Notes: a model not told the origin generated them from the sequence alone. Positions 20,001 to 27,713 are shown, numbered from the stretch's first letter. The stretch: 64,000 nt of DNA from Turritopsis dohrnii (GCA_027922465.2 BQMF02000254.1:310001-374000), one strand, 5' to 3'. Numbers and translations: made by a program.

Positions 20001-22880
20001 TATGTATACTAACATCTACGTTCAAAAAATCAAAATATATGTTCATCAGCGCATACGCACCGACAAACGAATCAACTATCAAGGATCCAGAGAATACTAG
20101 AACATTCTATGAAAGCCTATCTAATATCATCAATAGCGCTAACAAAAACGACATCATTATTGTCGGAGGTGATTTCAACGCCAAAACTAAAATACCTAAC
20201 CGAGATCATGCATTGAACGAAACTGTCGGGAAATACGCAAAAAGTAATATTAACAAGAATGGAGAAAAACTTATCGAACTGTGTAATATTCATAATCTCC
20301 GTATAACTAATACTTTCTTCAAGCACAAGCCAATCCATCAAACAACATGGACGTCACCAGCTCCCTTCAAAAATATCACTAACTCAAAATCGAAGAAACC
20401 TAGAAAGAACCCATATCGCAACCAAATCGATTACATACTTGTTAGAAACACCGTTAAGATCAAGATTACTGACTCGAAATCTACCATAGACAAGATCACA
20501 TCGTCTGACAACGAACACTGCATTTCGAAAATCAACCAACAACAAATCTAATAAACGAATTGATTACATCAAACTCAAAACACATGCTATTAGATCAAAA
20601 TACAAAGAGATGGTCGAAACGAAAATCAAGAAACTCGACCAAGATATCACCAATAGCCAGGAAAAGTGGGATAGAATATCAAAAATCCTGATCAATTCTG
20701 CAGAAATGACCGTTGGCTACAAAAAACCAAACAACAAATCTGATAACACAGACATCATCATGTTGTCAAATATACAGAGACACATTCAGAAACAAATCGA
20801 GTCAACAAAAAATGAAGAGCAGGTAGCCGTTCTCAAAAGATACCGAAATCGAGTCATGTATGAAATACATCGCGAAAAGAAAACAAGAAAACAAGAACAC
20901 TCATGAGCTGTCTCGAGCATAACCAAAATGAAAACGAGAAAATGTACAAGGCAGTCAAAATTATAAACAAATTGAAACCGAGGCAACCCCTTCTGATATC
21001 ATCTGATGAAGGTCTAACCACCAATGAAAAACATCATCGCAAAATACTTCAAAGGCATCTTCTGGAAAGACGCAGAACCAATGCCAGATGTTCATCCAAC
21101 TCCGATGGCAAGCCCTTTCACAGGAGAAGAGATACTGAAAGCCGTTCACAAAATGAAAACCAACAAATCGCCAGGCTGTGATGATGTACCTGTAGAGTTA
21201 GTAAAAGATGCTCCAATTGAAATATTTCAACATATCGCAGATATTTAAAACAAAATCGCAACTCATGGGGAATGTCCGAGAGAGATCAACCACGGCATCC
21301 TTGTACCGCTACAAAAGCCTGGTAAAGCAAGAGGACCCATGTCAAACCTACGCCCAATTACCCTTCTATCTACGCTGAGAAAGATTCTAGCCGTCGTCAT
21401 GATGAGCCGCGTTGGTAAAAAAATGGATAAAGAGACTCCTATCACGCAAGCAGCATATCGGAAAGGAAAATCCACAACCGAGCATGTATTTGCTACCAAG
21501 ATTGTCATCGAACGTACAATTACATCGAAAAACGAAGCAGTCTACCTCACTCTACTTGACATGAGCAAAGCTTTCGACAGCATCCGTAGAACAGATCTCA
21601 TCCAACATCTTCAGAACACCGTCAATCAAGATGAGCTGCACATCATGAAGAAGATGCTCGAAGTATCATTGACCGTCAGATGCAGAAACAGCACAAGCGA
21701 AACTTTCCCTACTGACACTGGAGCCCCCCAAGGCGATTGTACAAGTGCCGACAGTTTTACATACTATCTCGCGAAATCCCTGTGCAATTATAATCCAACA
21801 ATACTCGACCATCAGTACTATCAACAAGCTATCGTCAACAATGAGATCCCTGACCAGTTAGCTGAGCACAACTACTCTTCATGCACTCAAGACAAGCACA
21901 TCAACATCAATATGGAGTACGCTGACGACTTGAGCAAGATCACCAGCGACCACAACAATATTAAGCGATACGAACATGAACAGCCGATTAAACTGGGAGC
22001 AAAGGGGCTCCAAGTAAACGAAACCAAGACGGAGAGATATATTATCACCAGAAAGCATCAAGAATGGAAGAAGTGCAAGCTGCTCGGTACTCTACTTGAC
22101 ACTGACGAAGACATCAAGCGGCGTAAAATACTATCCATCAACAACGCTGCAAACAATCTCAAACTGTTCTTCGAGAATAATAAACTGTCAACAGCCACAA
22201 AAACGAAAGTTCTCGAAACGTACGTAGAGCCAATATTTCTGTATAACTCGGAGACATGGACATTAACCAAAACGCAAGAACAATCTATTGACGCGTTTCA
22301 ACGGAGACTCCTCAGAAAGTATGTGTTCAATGTGAAATGGCCGAAACCCATGAGTAATGAAGCAGTTTATAAACGATCAAAAGTGGAGCCATGGAAAAAG
22401 AAGATCACCCTACGTAGACTCAAATGGTTCGGTAAAGTAACGAATCTCCCTGAAGAAATACTAGCTCAACAAGCGCTGAGATATGGACTGGCCGAATACC
22501 CTAAACCACGTGGGAAACCAAAAACAACATGGATTTCCAATTCAAAGAAGATTTATCTAAAATGAACTTAACATGGGAGGAAGCTGTGAATATAGCAAAA
22601 GCAAACCTGACAGTATGGAATAACACAATCGATGAACATTTAAAGACTATTCAAGATCTTTTGTAGAGCAAAATCTTTTGTATGTAAATCTTCTATGCGT
22701 ACTTAGGTAGTGTAAATTTCTATTTACGGAATAAACCTATTGAATGAATGAATGAAAATCGAACTCGTCAATGTGTACATCAGGCCTTACGATAGACTGA
22801 TGAGATATACATCTATATGGTATGAATTTTTATTTCAGGCGGATGAAAAGCAGAAGGGCGTGACAACAATGCAGATGTGA
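1882..22880 (+). CDS. Mucin-like type I membrane receptor: 3x D8C-like, Thr-rich mucin, SEA, EGF, TM (13 exons, 5' end not seen)
   Basis: Thirteen exons join with consistent phase at every junction (2916 nt, 971 codons plus stop): 1882-2026, 12927-13205, 13288-13599, 13633-13794, 13884-15017, 15369-15422, 15505-15644, 16729-16787, 16908-17077, 18397-18546, 18762-18870, 19541-19700, 22839-22880. Order of the product: three cysteine-rich modules resembling the D8C region of uromodulin/GP2/OIT3, each ending near a C..FYVY..C pattern; Thr/Gln-rich mucin region; SEA domain with motif GSIIV; one EGF domain; a helix of about 22 hydrophobic residues; a short Tyr-rich tail. Such proteins are shed or tethered surface glycoproteins; an epithelial barrier or recognition role is inference. 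No signal peptide exon was found, so the start lies upstream. Intron 1 is 10.9 kb and full of transposons; the last intron holds a LINE. Confidence 0.8.
2027..3400. other. Intron 1 sequence, no gene; ends in GACA/AAAC simple repeats
   Basis: AT-rich with no supported ORF. Bases 3150-3405 show a diverged copy of the Helitron-like family (TTCGATTGGGGTTGCAATG) ending near a short AAAC/AGAC run and TATTAATATATAGACT. Confidence 0.4.
3409..3640 (-). repeat. Repeat pair copy 1 with hammerhead-like core (minus strand)
   Basis: About 200 bp recur at 5250-5445 in the same orientation. On the minus strand it reads CTGATGA, then a short inverted pair (GACA..TGT), then GAAATATT. This resembles the core of hammerhead ribozymes found in Penelope-element terminal repeats. 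A cleavage site with flanking stems is not evident. Confidence 0.5.
3660..3960. repeat. Two-unit diverged tandem repeat, about 135 bp
   Basis: The segment CACACTCTCATCC then CTCTCACAGGA occurs near 3720 and near 3862 with similar flanks (ATCACTGTC/ATCACTATCC). It gives a spurious open frame on the minus strand. Confidence 0.5.
4001..4533. mobile_element. MITE, 533 bp, TA target duplication
   Basis: Termini CACATTTTTTTTTATAAGCA and its inverse, flanked by TA at 3999-4000 and 4534-4535. The interior has GCTTAGCA-type subrepeats. No coding. TA duplication suggests a Tc1/mariner-type mobiliser (inference). Related motifs occur at 15785-15900. Confidence 0.75.
4548..5123. mobile_element. MITE, 576 bp, CCTTAA termini, TA target duplication
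   Basis: Starts CCTTAATAGAACTAATTTTT and ends with the inverse of CCTTAAGGGAACTAATTTTC; flanked by TA (4546-4547, 5124-5125). Subterminal TTTTGCGG/TTTTCGCGG repeats lie in inverted orientation at both ends, as in the element at 48022. Confidence 0.8.
5250..5445 (-). repeat. Repeat pair copy 2 with hammerhead-like core (minus strand)
   Basis: Direct-repeat partner of 3409-3640. Minus strand at 5338-5310: CTGATGA, stem GAC/GTC around ATGTGATT, then GAAATATC. The two copies bracket the MITEs at 4001-5123. Confidence 0.5.
5473..6592 (+). repeat. Two tandem units (about 560 bp) of a Helitron-like non-autonomous repeat
   Basis: Units 5473-6037 and 6038-6592. Both begin near CTCGYGTAAAAGTTTTTTAC, where CGTAAAA/TTTTACG can form a hairpin, and end GGATTAKTATAWWAGACTAG. 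CTAG matches the CTRR 3' end of Helitrons. Internal matches: CGTGACGAAAATT, CGAAAAACTGATCAAAAAA, GATTTTGATGACGTCATAG. Fragments of the family: 250-345, 3150-3405, 7880-8190, 34030-34190, 58843-58910. No protein. Confidence 0.5.
6593..7860. repeat. Diverged tandem repeats, then non-coding AT-rich sequence
   Basis: Between 6774 and 7160 three diverged units share CCCTGGAGAYR, then AACATCGCAGCACTTAAAATG and GACCAAAAYCATGTTTTT. The rest (7160-7860) shows no gene. Confidence 0.45.
7870..8192 (+). repeat. Helitron-like family fragment
   Basis: Shares CTCGCCTCTACGTGGTTTTACG, here split as CTCGCCTCTACG plus TGGTTTTACG, and ends GCGAATTAGTATAATAAGA, as in the units at 5473-6592. The open frame over it is not a gene. 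Confidence 0.45.
8193..8667. other. Intron 1 sequence, no gene seen
   Basis: AT-rich with short frames only. Confidence 0.4.
8837..9469 (-). pseudogene. Inverted partial copy of the Penelope GIY-YIG frame
   Basis: 210 aa almost identical to the plus-strand copy (differences include S/P near the linker and the last residues). With the RT-end frame at 9366-9710 it repeats 11395-12294. It lacks the RT core, so it is a 5' copy junction product and not an independent gene. Confidence 0.85.
9366..9710 (-). pseudogene. Inverted partial copy of Penelope RT C-terminus
   Basis: Begins MDVEDHQKSLQFLDL and ends CRTSRTRRK, identical to the end of the 650-aa RT ORF except for a few residues. Overlaps the minus-strand nuclease frame just as in the main copy. 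Confidence 0.85.
9819..11771 (+). CDS. Penelope-like reverse transcriptase ORF, 650 aa
   Basis: Intact. The N-terminal part is basic with the Penelope-type R-C-I-A-Q-K-I-I-P pattern (40-48). The RT domain lies in about 240-540: KIYPYDKGAGLV, PPRMYGTIKAHKP, VSYDVVNLYPSVPV, a primer-grip-like SAPIGLALMVV and catalytic YVDD (504-507). Telomerase-like RTs of this family prime at nicked targets. The ORF ends CRTSRTRRK and overlaps the endonuclease frame by 104 nt; in most Penelope elements both are one ORF. GC is higher than in its flanks. Confidence 0.9.
   Translation: MTLKTIINSYGAEIYQDTTKLKAEKKKKAKTKNQIIFLTRCIAQKIIPKSMQVPSPIKSRRGKNVTAKYRFDLLLCAKNDAKSRLFQTIKRINQLERTMSTLVSSEHMTLIKKVTSKSEFLSFHRWKNHLRTKFEKLCDVKQQKATNENPKTLKPTTLNLCDDEIPEHHKELLNLGPKFVPVKSCIPYMDIISKTESTALKMKYDTKDDTASMKLRQDVLRDLKMAKTPKSNLSKNQQKALKELKNDENIKIYPYDKGAGLVRISKTDAVKKIEEQIGNTEIIEKDPTPCLARKFQSTLRELKKQGKFTKTEYKQLYPSDPIPPRMYGTIKAHKPEKDYPMRIVVSTIGTPSYKTSEYLVRIIQPTLNKNKTRLKNSQTFVKTSKTWLIDKDEIQVSYDVVNLYPSVPVKEATDVIIQILSTDPTLQQRTRLDLNDIQTLIDLCLSKCYFLWENQIYLLKNSAPIGLALMVVIAEAYLQFHEKNAIVAALNRNPPVAPKSFLRYVDDSHARFHDLQSATDFQNILNQQDPEHIKYTMDVEDHQKSLQFLDLDITNNNGTYEYKIHRKNAITNVQIKPHSGHDPKTLKGIFTGFLHRAFTICKDQHKKDEVEFLITCFVENGYDEQQLRAITKTFAEKQQATCRTSRTRRK
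11668..12294 (+). CDS. Penelope GIY-YIG endonuclease ORF, about 208 aa, +1 frame
   Basis: LPWIPGLSLKLRKTFKKHG is the usual Penelope linker, then GIY-YIG nuclease: GVYMVKC (94-100), QYVGET (105-110), STRMEQHKKS with the conserved Arg, KREALE-type Glu (VREALEIQF, about 170). CNC plus later CKRG may bind metal. Its frame is +1 to the RT ORF. The same frame break is in the inverted copy. Confidence 0.88.
   Translation: MSKTDMTNNNSEPSQKHLQKNNKPPVEPVEPDENKQNEQPNKIITLPWIPGLSLKLRKTFKKHGYKTVFKSPANLKTLLTSSNKSKLPKNSQPGVYMVKCNCQKQYVGETMLKVSTRMEQHKKSIRDEKWDSSGVSLHAKTCKRGFDWESTSTIKMEERKFDRKVREALEIQFRETSPRSEHGLNQDDGQYVTTTFWKPMFSYLLPSE
12367..12425 (+). ncRNA. Hammerhead-like core in the Penelope terminal repeat
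   Basis: CTGATGA at 12381-12387, stem GACCT/AGGTC around TGTCAAAAG, then GAAATATT. Hammerhead motifs are known from Penelope terminal repeats. The inverted copy holds the same core at 8729-8765 (minus). Stem III could be TATT/AATA, but a matching stem I was not found, so activity is uncertain. Confidence 0.4.
12516..12926. other. Intron 1 end, no gene; polypyrimidine tract before exon B
   Basis: Nothing recognisable apart from CCTTTGTTTTTCTTAG at 12911-12926, the splice acceptor of exon B. Confidence 0.5.
12927..13205 (+). CDS. Mucin receptor exon B: first D8C-like module
   Basis: Phase 1 to 1. The frame from exon A continues as G-R-V-K-S-R. Ends in the D8C-like pattern NCGRFYVYF..RYC, matching the cysteine and FYVY placement of exons D and E. 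Acceptor TTCTTAG, donor G|GTAAAA. Confidence 0.75.
13288..13599 (+). CDS. Mucin receptor exon C: second D8C-like module, N-terminal half
   Basis: Phase 1 to 1; acceptor TTTTTAG, donor T|GTATGT. Encodes a segment starting VPERDQCKNYKPV with at least five cysteines and the motif CGGLYHAWLLEQHP, which lines up with CQSNGLTWLEGGHP in exon E and with CGT..GWL..SHP of vertebrate D8C regions as I remember them. Confidence 0.75.
13633..13794 (+). CDS. Mucin receptor exon D: second D8C-like module, C-terminal half
   Basis: Phase 1 to 1; acceptor GCCTAG, donor G|GTAAAT. Encodes NPNECSCQATSSLQVINC then GGFYVYRKLQ..C, the closing D8C pattern (C-x-C, Leu-rich strand, C, FYVY, C..C). Confidence 0.75.
13884..15017 (+). 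CDS. Mucin receptor exon E: Thr-rich mucin region plus third D8C-like module
   Basis: About 200 residues are almost only Thr, Gln, Asn, Met and Pro, with five 90-bp (30-aa) units at period starts 14041, 14131, 14221, 14311 and 14401; the units differ by few bases. Dense Thr predicts heavy O-glycosylation. The second half (from VNLCQSYQTIS, near 14578) is a complete D8C-like module in one exon, ending TFYVYQLSP..YCPARYC. Acceptor CTAGCAG, donor G|GTTTGT; phase 1 to 1. The start codon seen at 13841 lies in the intron and is not used. Confidence 0.8.
15018..15368. other. Mucin intron between exons E and F
   Basis: No repeat or gene recognised. Ends in T-rich acceptor TTATTTAG. Confidence 0.5.
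15369..15422 (+). CDS. Mucin receptor exon F: short Pro/Thr linker
   Basis: 54 nt, phase 1 to 1, acceptor TATTTAG and donor G|GTAGAA. Encodes ETFAPVDATTVPPTTSPTG, a glycosylatable stalk. Symmetric phase means it could be skipped without a frame change. Confidence 0.6.
15505..15644 (+). CDS. Mucin receptor exon G: SEA domain, N-terminal half
   Basis: Phase 1 to 0; acceptor TGTTTAG, donor GAG|GTAAGA. The segment (IGLFNIESTVKIEQPF.. then YTDPLSKMYRFLVKATQ) has the first strand and helix pattern of SEA domains. It joins directly to exon H. Confidence 0.75.
15645..16144. repeat. Diverged GCTTAGCA-type repeat and GTGTA pentamers
   Basis: From 15785 the sequence (CGTTTTTTTATAAGCA, repeated TTGCTTA) resembles the MITE at 4001-4533. 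A short GTGTA array lies at 15976-16000. Confidence 0.4.
16145..16625. mobile_element. MITE, 481 bp, TTA target duplication (PIF/Harbinger-like), G-rich
   Basis: Starts GAGACTGTTCACAAATGACG and ends with the inverse of GGGATTGTTCACAAATGACG; TTA flanks at 16142-16144 and 16626-16628. The inside is symmetric: GTTGACGC and G-tracts at both ends, with an uninterrupted G run at 16470-16498. It lies in the SEA-domain intron. Confidence 0.75.
16729..16787 (+). CDS. Mucin receptor exon H: SEA domain, middle
   Basis: 59 nt, phase 0 to 2; acceptor GATTTTAG, donor AG|GTTAGT. Encodes LTQRFARVKDVKSIKILKI, the SEA segment just before the cleavage loop. Confidence 0.7.
16908..17077 (+). CDS. Mucin receptor exon I: SEA domain with self-cleavage motif
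   Basis: Phase 2 to 1; acceptor CTTTTAG, donor G|GTACGT. Begins SKGSIIVHYQ. G-S-I-I-V matches the G|S-V/I-V-V autoproteolysis site of cleaved SEA domains such as that of MUC1 (established for the family), so the protein may be a noncovalent heterodimer at the surface. Confidence 0.75.
17078..17890. repeat. Intron with two short tandem repeats
   Basis: 17614-17675: four units of GGTTTGCRGCTGGG. 17735-17800: a 31-bp direct duplication around CACCTAGCTAATATGTGG. No gene. Confidence 0.6.
17894..18288. mobile_element. MITE, 395 bp, TTA target duplication (PIF/Harbinger-like)
   Basis: Terminal inverted repeats of about 50 bp, starting GGGGCTGTTCATATGGAGGT; flanked by TTA at 17891-17893 and 18289-18291. 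Subrepeats (AGCCCGGTTAACCGGGCT and GTGAGATC types) are palindromic. Three-base TWA duplications are typical of PIF/Harbinger. Confidence 0.85.
18397..18546 (+). CDS. Mucin receptor exon J: EGF domain
   Basis: Phase 1 to 1; acceptor GTCTAG, donor T|GTAAGT. Begins DFDECAIDLCHKNALC and has six cysteines in EGF spacing. The D-x-D-E-C start and N-T-F-S-Y-R-C are those of calcium-binding EGF domains. Confidence 0.9.
18762..18870 (+). CDS. Mucin receptor exon K: transmembrane helix
   Basis: Phase 1 to 2; acceptor TTTCAG, donor AG|GTAAGT. About 22 hydrophobic residues (core IIIVSVMFAVCFVVIVALIA) are followed by the basic stop-transfer KRAKPSSR, which fixes an extracellular N-terminus. Confidence 0.85.
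18958..19196. mobile_element. MITE-like inverted-repeat element, about 239 bp
   Basis: The first about 60 bp (CGAATTTCTGTTTAAACGCTG..CTAACCTCG) are mirrored by the last 60 bp. Target duplication not clear. Further CCTCGTTTT motifs occur at 22900-25650. Confidence 0.6.
19221..19432. repeat. Two-unit tandem repeat, about 105 bp, with inverted ends
   Basis: Both units start CTATCATCTAATACYATGCC and end CGCAGTGATTTTTCA; TCACYGCG near the start pairs with CGCAGTGA near the end, so each unit can form a long hairpin. Confidence 0.7.
19541..19700 (+). CDS. Mucin receptor exon L: cytoplasmic tail
   Basis: Phase 2 to 0; acceptor TTTTTTAG, donor GAG|GTAAAT. Short charged tail with several tyrosines (GYDNYYD, QMYM, RYDKV, NYE). 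No ITAM or other standard docking motif is clear. Confidence 0.75.
19817..20551 (+). pseudogene. LINE AP endonuclease domain
   Basis: Frame open to 20551: SAYAPTNES, then IIIVGGDFNAKT (Asp/Asn catalytic region, near 20165), TTWTSPAP and NQIDYILVR. The first about 100 residues of the domain are missing or altered, and a frameshift follows; the protein continues at 20610-20903 in another frame. Confidence 0.85.
20610..21248 (+). pseudogene. LINE linker and RT start, frameshifted
   Basis: The 20610-20906 frame encodes a Lys/Asp/Arg-rich linker. A further shift leads to 21024-21248 with GEEILKAVHKMKTNKSPGCD, the RT motif 0-1 region, ended by a stop at 21246. Confidence 0.75.
21339..22565 (+). 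pseudogene. LINE reverse transcriptase domain
   Basis: 408-aa frame: NLRPITLLSTLRKI, LTLLDMSKAFDSI, GAPQGDCTS, EYADDLSK (catalytic YADD at residues 194-197), LGTLLDTD, YNSETWTLTKTQ and RRLKWFGKV. The catalytic core is intact, but the start of the RT lies in another frame. Confidence 0.88.
22839..22880 (+). CDS. Mucin receptor exon M: last codons and stop
   Basis: Acceptor TATTTCAG, phase 0. Encodes ADEKQKGVTTMQM then TGA at 22878-22880. It lies just after the LINE that fills the last intron. Chosen because it is the first in-phase acceptor after the LINE; short, so less certain than the others. Confidence 0.55.
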   Translation, partial: ADEKQKGVTTMQM

Positions 22881-25790
22881 ATGTATAACGTCATCATATA
22901 ACCTCGTTTTGAGATTTCATGAACAGTCTCGAGATTATTTCAACAATATCATGCTATATCAACTTGTCTTCTCACAATTTGCATGGCTACTCTAAGTTTA
23001 CGCCCCTCTTTTAATGCCTCCTCTGATCGACGCCCTTCAATTTGCGCCCAATTAGATTTTGAAATAAATCTTGTAATCTTCCGATCGTGATTTGAAACTG
23101 CAAATTTTAGCGCAGCTGGTTATCACATTTCCAAATAACTTATCTTTCAAACCCGACCAATAAATTGCCGCAAGAAAGTTGTGTGGATGATATTATTGAG
23201 TTTATATTTTCCTCGTTTTCATTTAGACGTCTGGGATTATCAAGTAAACTTTCTATAAAAAATCTAGGAAACATGTTTCATGTAATTTCTGTATATATTA
23301 TAATCTGCATTATTTTACCCCCCAGGCGCAGAACAGGGGGGTTGCCTTATCACGTATCCATTTCAAATTTTGTATAAAGTTTATGAATAAGGAATTTCGT
23401 CAAATTTTATGTTGTTGATTTATCACCCAATACAAAAACATTCGATGAGAAGAAATATATGAATCTTGACGACCTTTTGACGTTCTTTCGACGTCTATTT
23501 GACGTCTATTTGATTACTAAAATGCACAGCCTTTCTTATCACCTCCAGGCACACTCGCCACTTTTGTCCGACAAAGGTTTCTACAATAAACGTGCAATTT
23601 TTGAAACTGGTAATGTAGGATTGAAAAAATTGTTTTTTTACCAGATTTTTTTCAGGGAAGAACCTTTTTACAGCCTTGTGCAGAGACCTGGCGATGACGA
23701 CGATTGCGACGCTTAAAATTCAGTGTAATCGTCGCAATCGTCTAATATGAACACGTCAAAATCGTCATAAACGCCTGGCGATTTCGACGATGAATTATCG
23801 ATAATAACTCTGACATTTTAAAATGTGAAAATATTTTGTTTTGTCAGGGGTAACTTGCAAACCAATATGAACATTCAACTAAAGTTGAAGATGCTATTAA
23901 CCTAATGTTACACAACCATTACTACATGCAGGATACTGCGTGTAACATGTCAAGAAGAACCAATAATATTTTTGGAGACAAGAATGTATTGATGAAAAAA
24001 AAAATGTCTAATCTCAATTCCTCCTTAGCAAACCCTTATAAATCATGGTATAATTCTAATATAATAGTCTGATCGAATATTTTCATCTTGAAAAACTCGT
24101 AATTTTAGAAAGCATTTGAAAGAAGAAGAAAGCTTTATTGAAACATCTGGATTAATGAGAGCATGAATATCATATGGGGAGGATGGGTGGTTTGACCGTA
24201 CGTAATGATTTTCAATACTATGACACGAATTCAAAAAGTTCAAAATTATTTCACAACACGTGCTGTGTTACACTAGCCTATAGCAACGCTCAAATAATAA
24301 ACCTTTTCATGAAATACATCATTGTATACATCGCCTCGTTTCTAAGTTTATGGATTATTACATGCTTAATCTTACTGAAACAGTTTCGTGAAAAAAAGTT
24401 TTTTTTCCTTGAGGTGTATTGAAATTCAGTTTGAAAACGAGACGTTGTTTGTTGTGACGTAATTCATGAGAGTTCTATTCAAAACAGCAACAACCTCACT
24501 TGTACAATTATAACATTTTGCTTTATAGAAGGAAACGATATATCAGTGAGTGGGGGAGATTTTTTTTATCATTCTTAAGTACGTGTATAGTTAAAGAAAA
24601 AAATAAATAATTAGAAACGAGTGGTATTTAAGAAAGGAAGCACGAAAAAGCTTCAAGAAATATCAAGGTTTGGTTGAAGAAAGTGGTTTGAAGCCTCTGC
24701 AAGCATCATATGATTGGTGTGCAAAATAGGTTGTAGAAATGGATTGGTACCTAAAGCACGGTCAAACAAATAAGAAGACATAATTTTCAATACGAGGCCG
24801 AACTAGAAAAGGTTCAGAAAGGAGGACTTCGATACCCACGTCATAACTTATAAAACATATCTAGCCTCGTTTCTAAGTTGATTGAAGCAGTTATCTTTTC
24901 AAATATGAAAGGCTAGATTCATTTCACACATTTTTCTTTCACATTTTCAAAAACAAAGCATCAGAAGACATTCTCTTCCTAAATAAATCCCATGATGACG
25001 TTAAATGTTTTCATGGCTCGATAAGTAAGTAATTATAAGTAAAGATTTGTAGCTAAACAAATTTAAATATCAAGGTTAATTTCTTCTGTACGCACATCCC
25101 TCACACATTCCACCTTATATACACCATACCACAAAATAGCTTGCTTATAAGAATTCAACACGGGTAAATCGCAGTAAAACAATGGCTTAAAAGTAAATAT
25201 GAGATACCTCTATGTAACCAAACATGACCAACATGGAAACGAGTTCGGGATGAATTTCCGATGAGCTTCCTTCCAGATCTTAGTGATTTCAAAAGTATAG
25301 GTTGAAAACGAGGCAATGAATATAGGGACTCTGCGTGAGAAACCACTTGAGCTGATGTTAGAGATGTCTTCATCATAATTTATCTGAAATGACTTTGGCA
25401 GCGTTCAACTCAGGCGCATTAAATGACAACAGAGTTAAAGTTTCCGGTGACTTGAAAAAGAGGCTAGTTAAGTAACTGTTATAGCTGTCTTCAAACATGA
25501 CCAACATGAAAACGAGGTCTGCATTCAGCGAAACCTGAATACAGTTCCTGATCAATTTCTACTGAGTCTTTTTTTATCACAACGATCACAGCCTCGTTCC
25601 AGATCTTAGTGATTTGAAAAGTATAGCTTGAAAACGAGGCAATGAAAATAGGGAGGCAGTTTCACAATACAACGGACATTTTATTTCAGACTTCTTCATG
25701 TTCAAATACAAAACATGAACAACACTTTACATTCAAAAATATTTCTTCCATAAACCAAACATGACCAGATTGCAAAACACAAACTCATAA
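22881..25790. other. Intergenic, no gene; CCTCGTTTT-type dispersed repeats
   Basis: Only weak frames. Near 25273 and 25593 a 60-bp direct repeat (TTCCAGATCTTAGTGATTT then AAAACGAGGCAATGAA) recurs about 320 bp apart. 23695-23800 has several GACGATT/AATCGTC inversions. Confidence 0.45.
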
Positions 25791-25796
25791 CCTTCA

Positions 25797-26160
25797 ATGC
25801 AGCGACTCTGCTGGGGGTCTGCACACTTGTTCACAAATGTTGTCGGCTGTGTGTTTCTTTGAAGAGGAAAACACATCACGCTATTGTTAAAACCTTTATA
25901 GAACAGTGAAACTTTTCAAAGTCAACATCAGGTATGGTTAAAACATAATGAATCAAGCAGCGACTCTGCGGGGGGTCTACAATTGCTTTTAACTGTGAAA
26001 TAAATAATTTCGTGAATAAATAAATAAATTCTAGAATCTTCATGTATTAATAGATAAAAAACTTTTCTGACTTAAAAACATCAACTTGTAACAAAATTCA
26101 AACGCACGAACAGAAACGATTTTTTCTTACAGTAGCGACTCTGCGGGGGGTCTTTTCTTC
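25797..26160. repeat. G-rich core repeated at 168-bp spacing
   Basis: GCGACTCTGCKGGGGGTCT occurs near 25799, 25967 and 26135, exactly 168 bp apart, while the sequence between is not conserved. A fourth copy is near 33040, where the following 50 bp also match those after the third copy. Confidence 0.7.
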
Positions 26161-27713
26161 TATTAGATAATTGCATCAACTGTATTTGGAGTCTGGACAC
26201 GAAGTTGATATAAGTTAACATATATGATTAACCAAAAATGAATTAAGTTCATCAATAAATAAATAAATACAAGTATGAAAACTAAACAAACATGAAACGA
26301 AAGATTTTTATATATTTCCCCATAGGGCGAAATATATGTTAAAACCGGCATTTTCCTTCTTCATCATCTTCTCCGTTCACTTTTATAGTCGCGGTTCGGT
26401 ATTGAATTTTCGCCTAGCCAAAGTAGATAAGAACACAGGCTAGTCTACAGCACGCCATTTTTTTCAGTCAGTGCAGAGCAGATGAACAGTGGAAGATTTT
26501 TGTTTTTTTTCTGCTAGCTTTTAAAATGATTCAATAATAGATGAAACGTTAAATGATGGAAATGGATCGTTTTAGTTCAGTGTTGTCTTAAAAAGCTTTG
26601 TAAAAACTTTTGAATGAACGTGTAAAAACCAGAAAAAATTGATGTAATGATGATGATGTTTTGTTTTTGTTGACAACAAACAATGTTATGGTGACTGGTT
26701 ATTAAATGCTTGGAGCAGTAAACCATTGAAGCTGTGATTTCAGTGAAAGGGTGAAAATTCACTATTAAAAGCCACGCTGAAGATTTATTTTTATGTTGCA
26801 TCCTGGATAAATGTGGCCCAAACTGAACAACACTGAAAGCACATGATGTATACAGCCATTAAAGGAAATCCTTTTTATATGGAGCACATCCAGTTCAATC
26901 AGTTTCTTTGATTCATAGTTTACATCACAAAAACTGCAAGTACAAACGTGACTGGTTATTAAATGCTTGGAACAGTAAACCATCAAAGCTGTGGTTTCAG
27001 TGCAAAGGTGAAAATTCATTATCAATAGCCAGGCTGAAGATTTATTTTAATTTTACATCCTGATATAATGTAGCCCAACTGAACTGAAAGCACGATGCAC
27101 CAGCCACAATAAAGGAAACCCTTTTCATGTGGAGAACAACCAGTGTGTTAATTCAAAAAGTACATACAAGAGCAGCAAGTAATAAGAAGCAAAATAAGAA
27201 GCCAGAAACTAATTGCGTATAATATTTTAAAACACAGGATTGAGACACATAATAACTTGACAGAATCTGGTCGAGTGTGCTTCCTTGGATAGTCATTTAA
27301 TCCAACAACAGAAACGTAGTTTGCTATGGATGAATTCCATGGTCACGTATACTGTTTTGATACTGTATATATCGTATATTTTATTTTGCAAAATTTAATA
27401 TACTGTCAATTTTCCTGTACGAACAACGAACGTAAATCAAAACACAATACAAATGACAGTCTGTAAATTAAATCAAGCTGGAACACAAACTTCTACTTTG
27501 AGCTATGTATATAGTGATTTGGTTATGGATATGTATTTTCACTACCAAATTTTTTTTTTCCATGGGATTTATATATGGTCATTTTTAGCACAAAATAAAC
27601 AATGAGGTGAACATATTTTTTTGAAGAGAGATGTTTTGAACTATTCTGTCCTAATTTGAAATGTTACACGTAATATTTGTCACTCAAAGATTTTGATTGC
27701 TTTTGATAGCTTA

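Larger units (their letters stand above)
19800..22765 (+). mobile_element. Decayed non-LTR retrotransposon (LINE), 5' truncated
   Basis: Order: AP endonuclease, RT, C-terminal WTLTK..RRLKWFG region, then a tail of TGAA units at 22738-22755. GC is higher than in the flanking introns. Three or more frame breaks make it inactive. The clade is likely RTE/CRE-like judging from the C-terminal motif, low certainty. It fills the last intron of the mucin gene. Confidence 0.85.
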
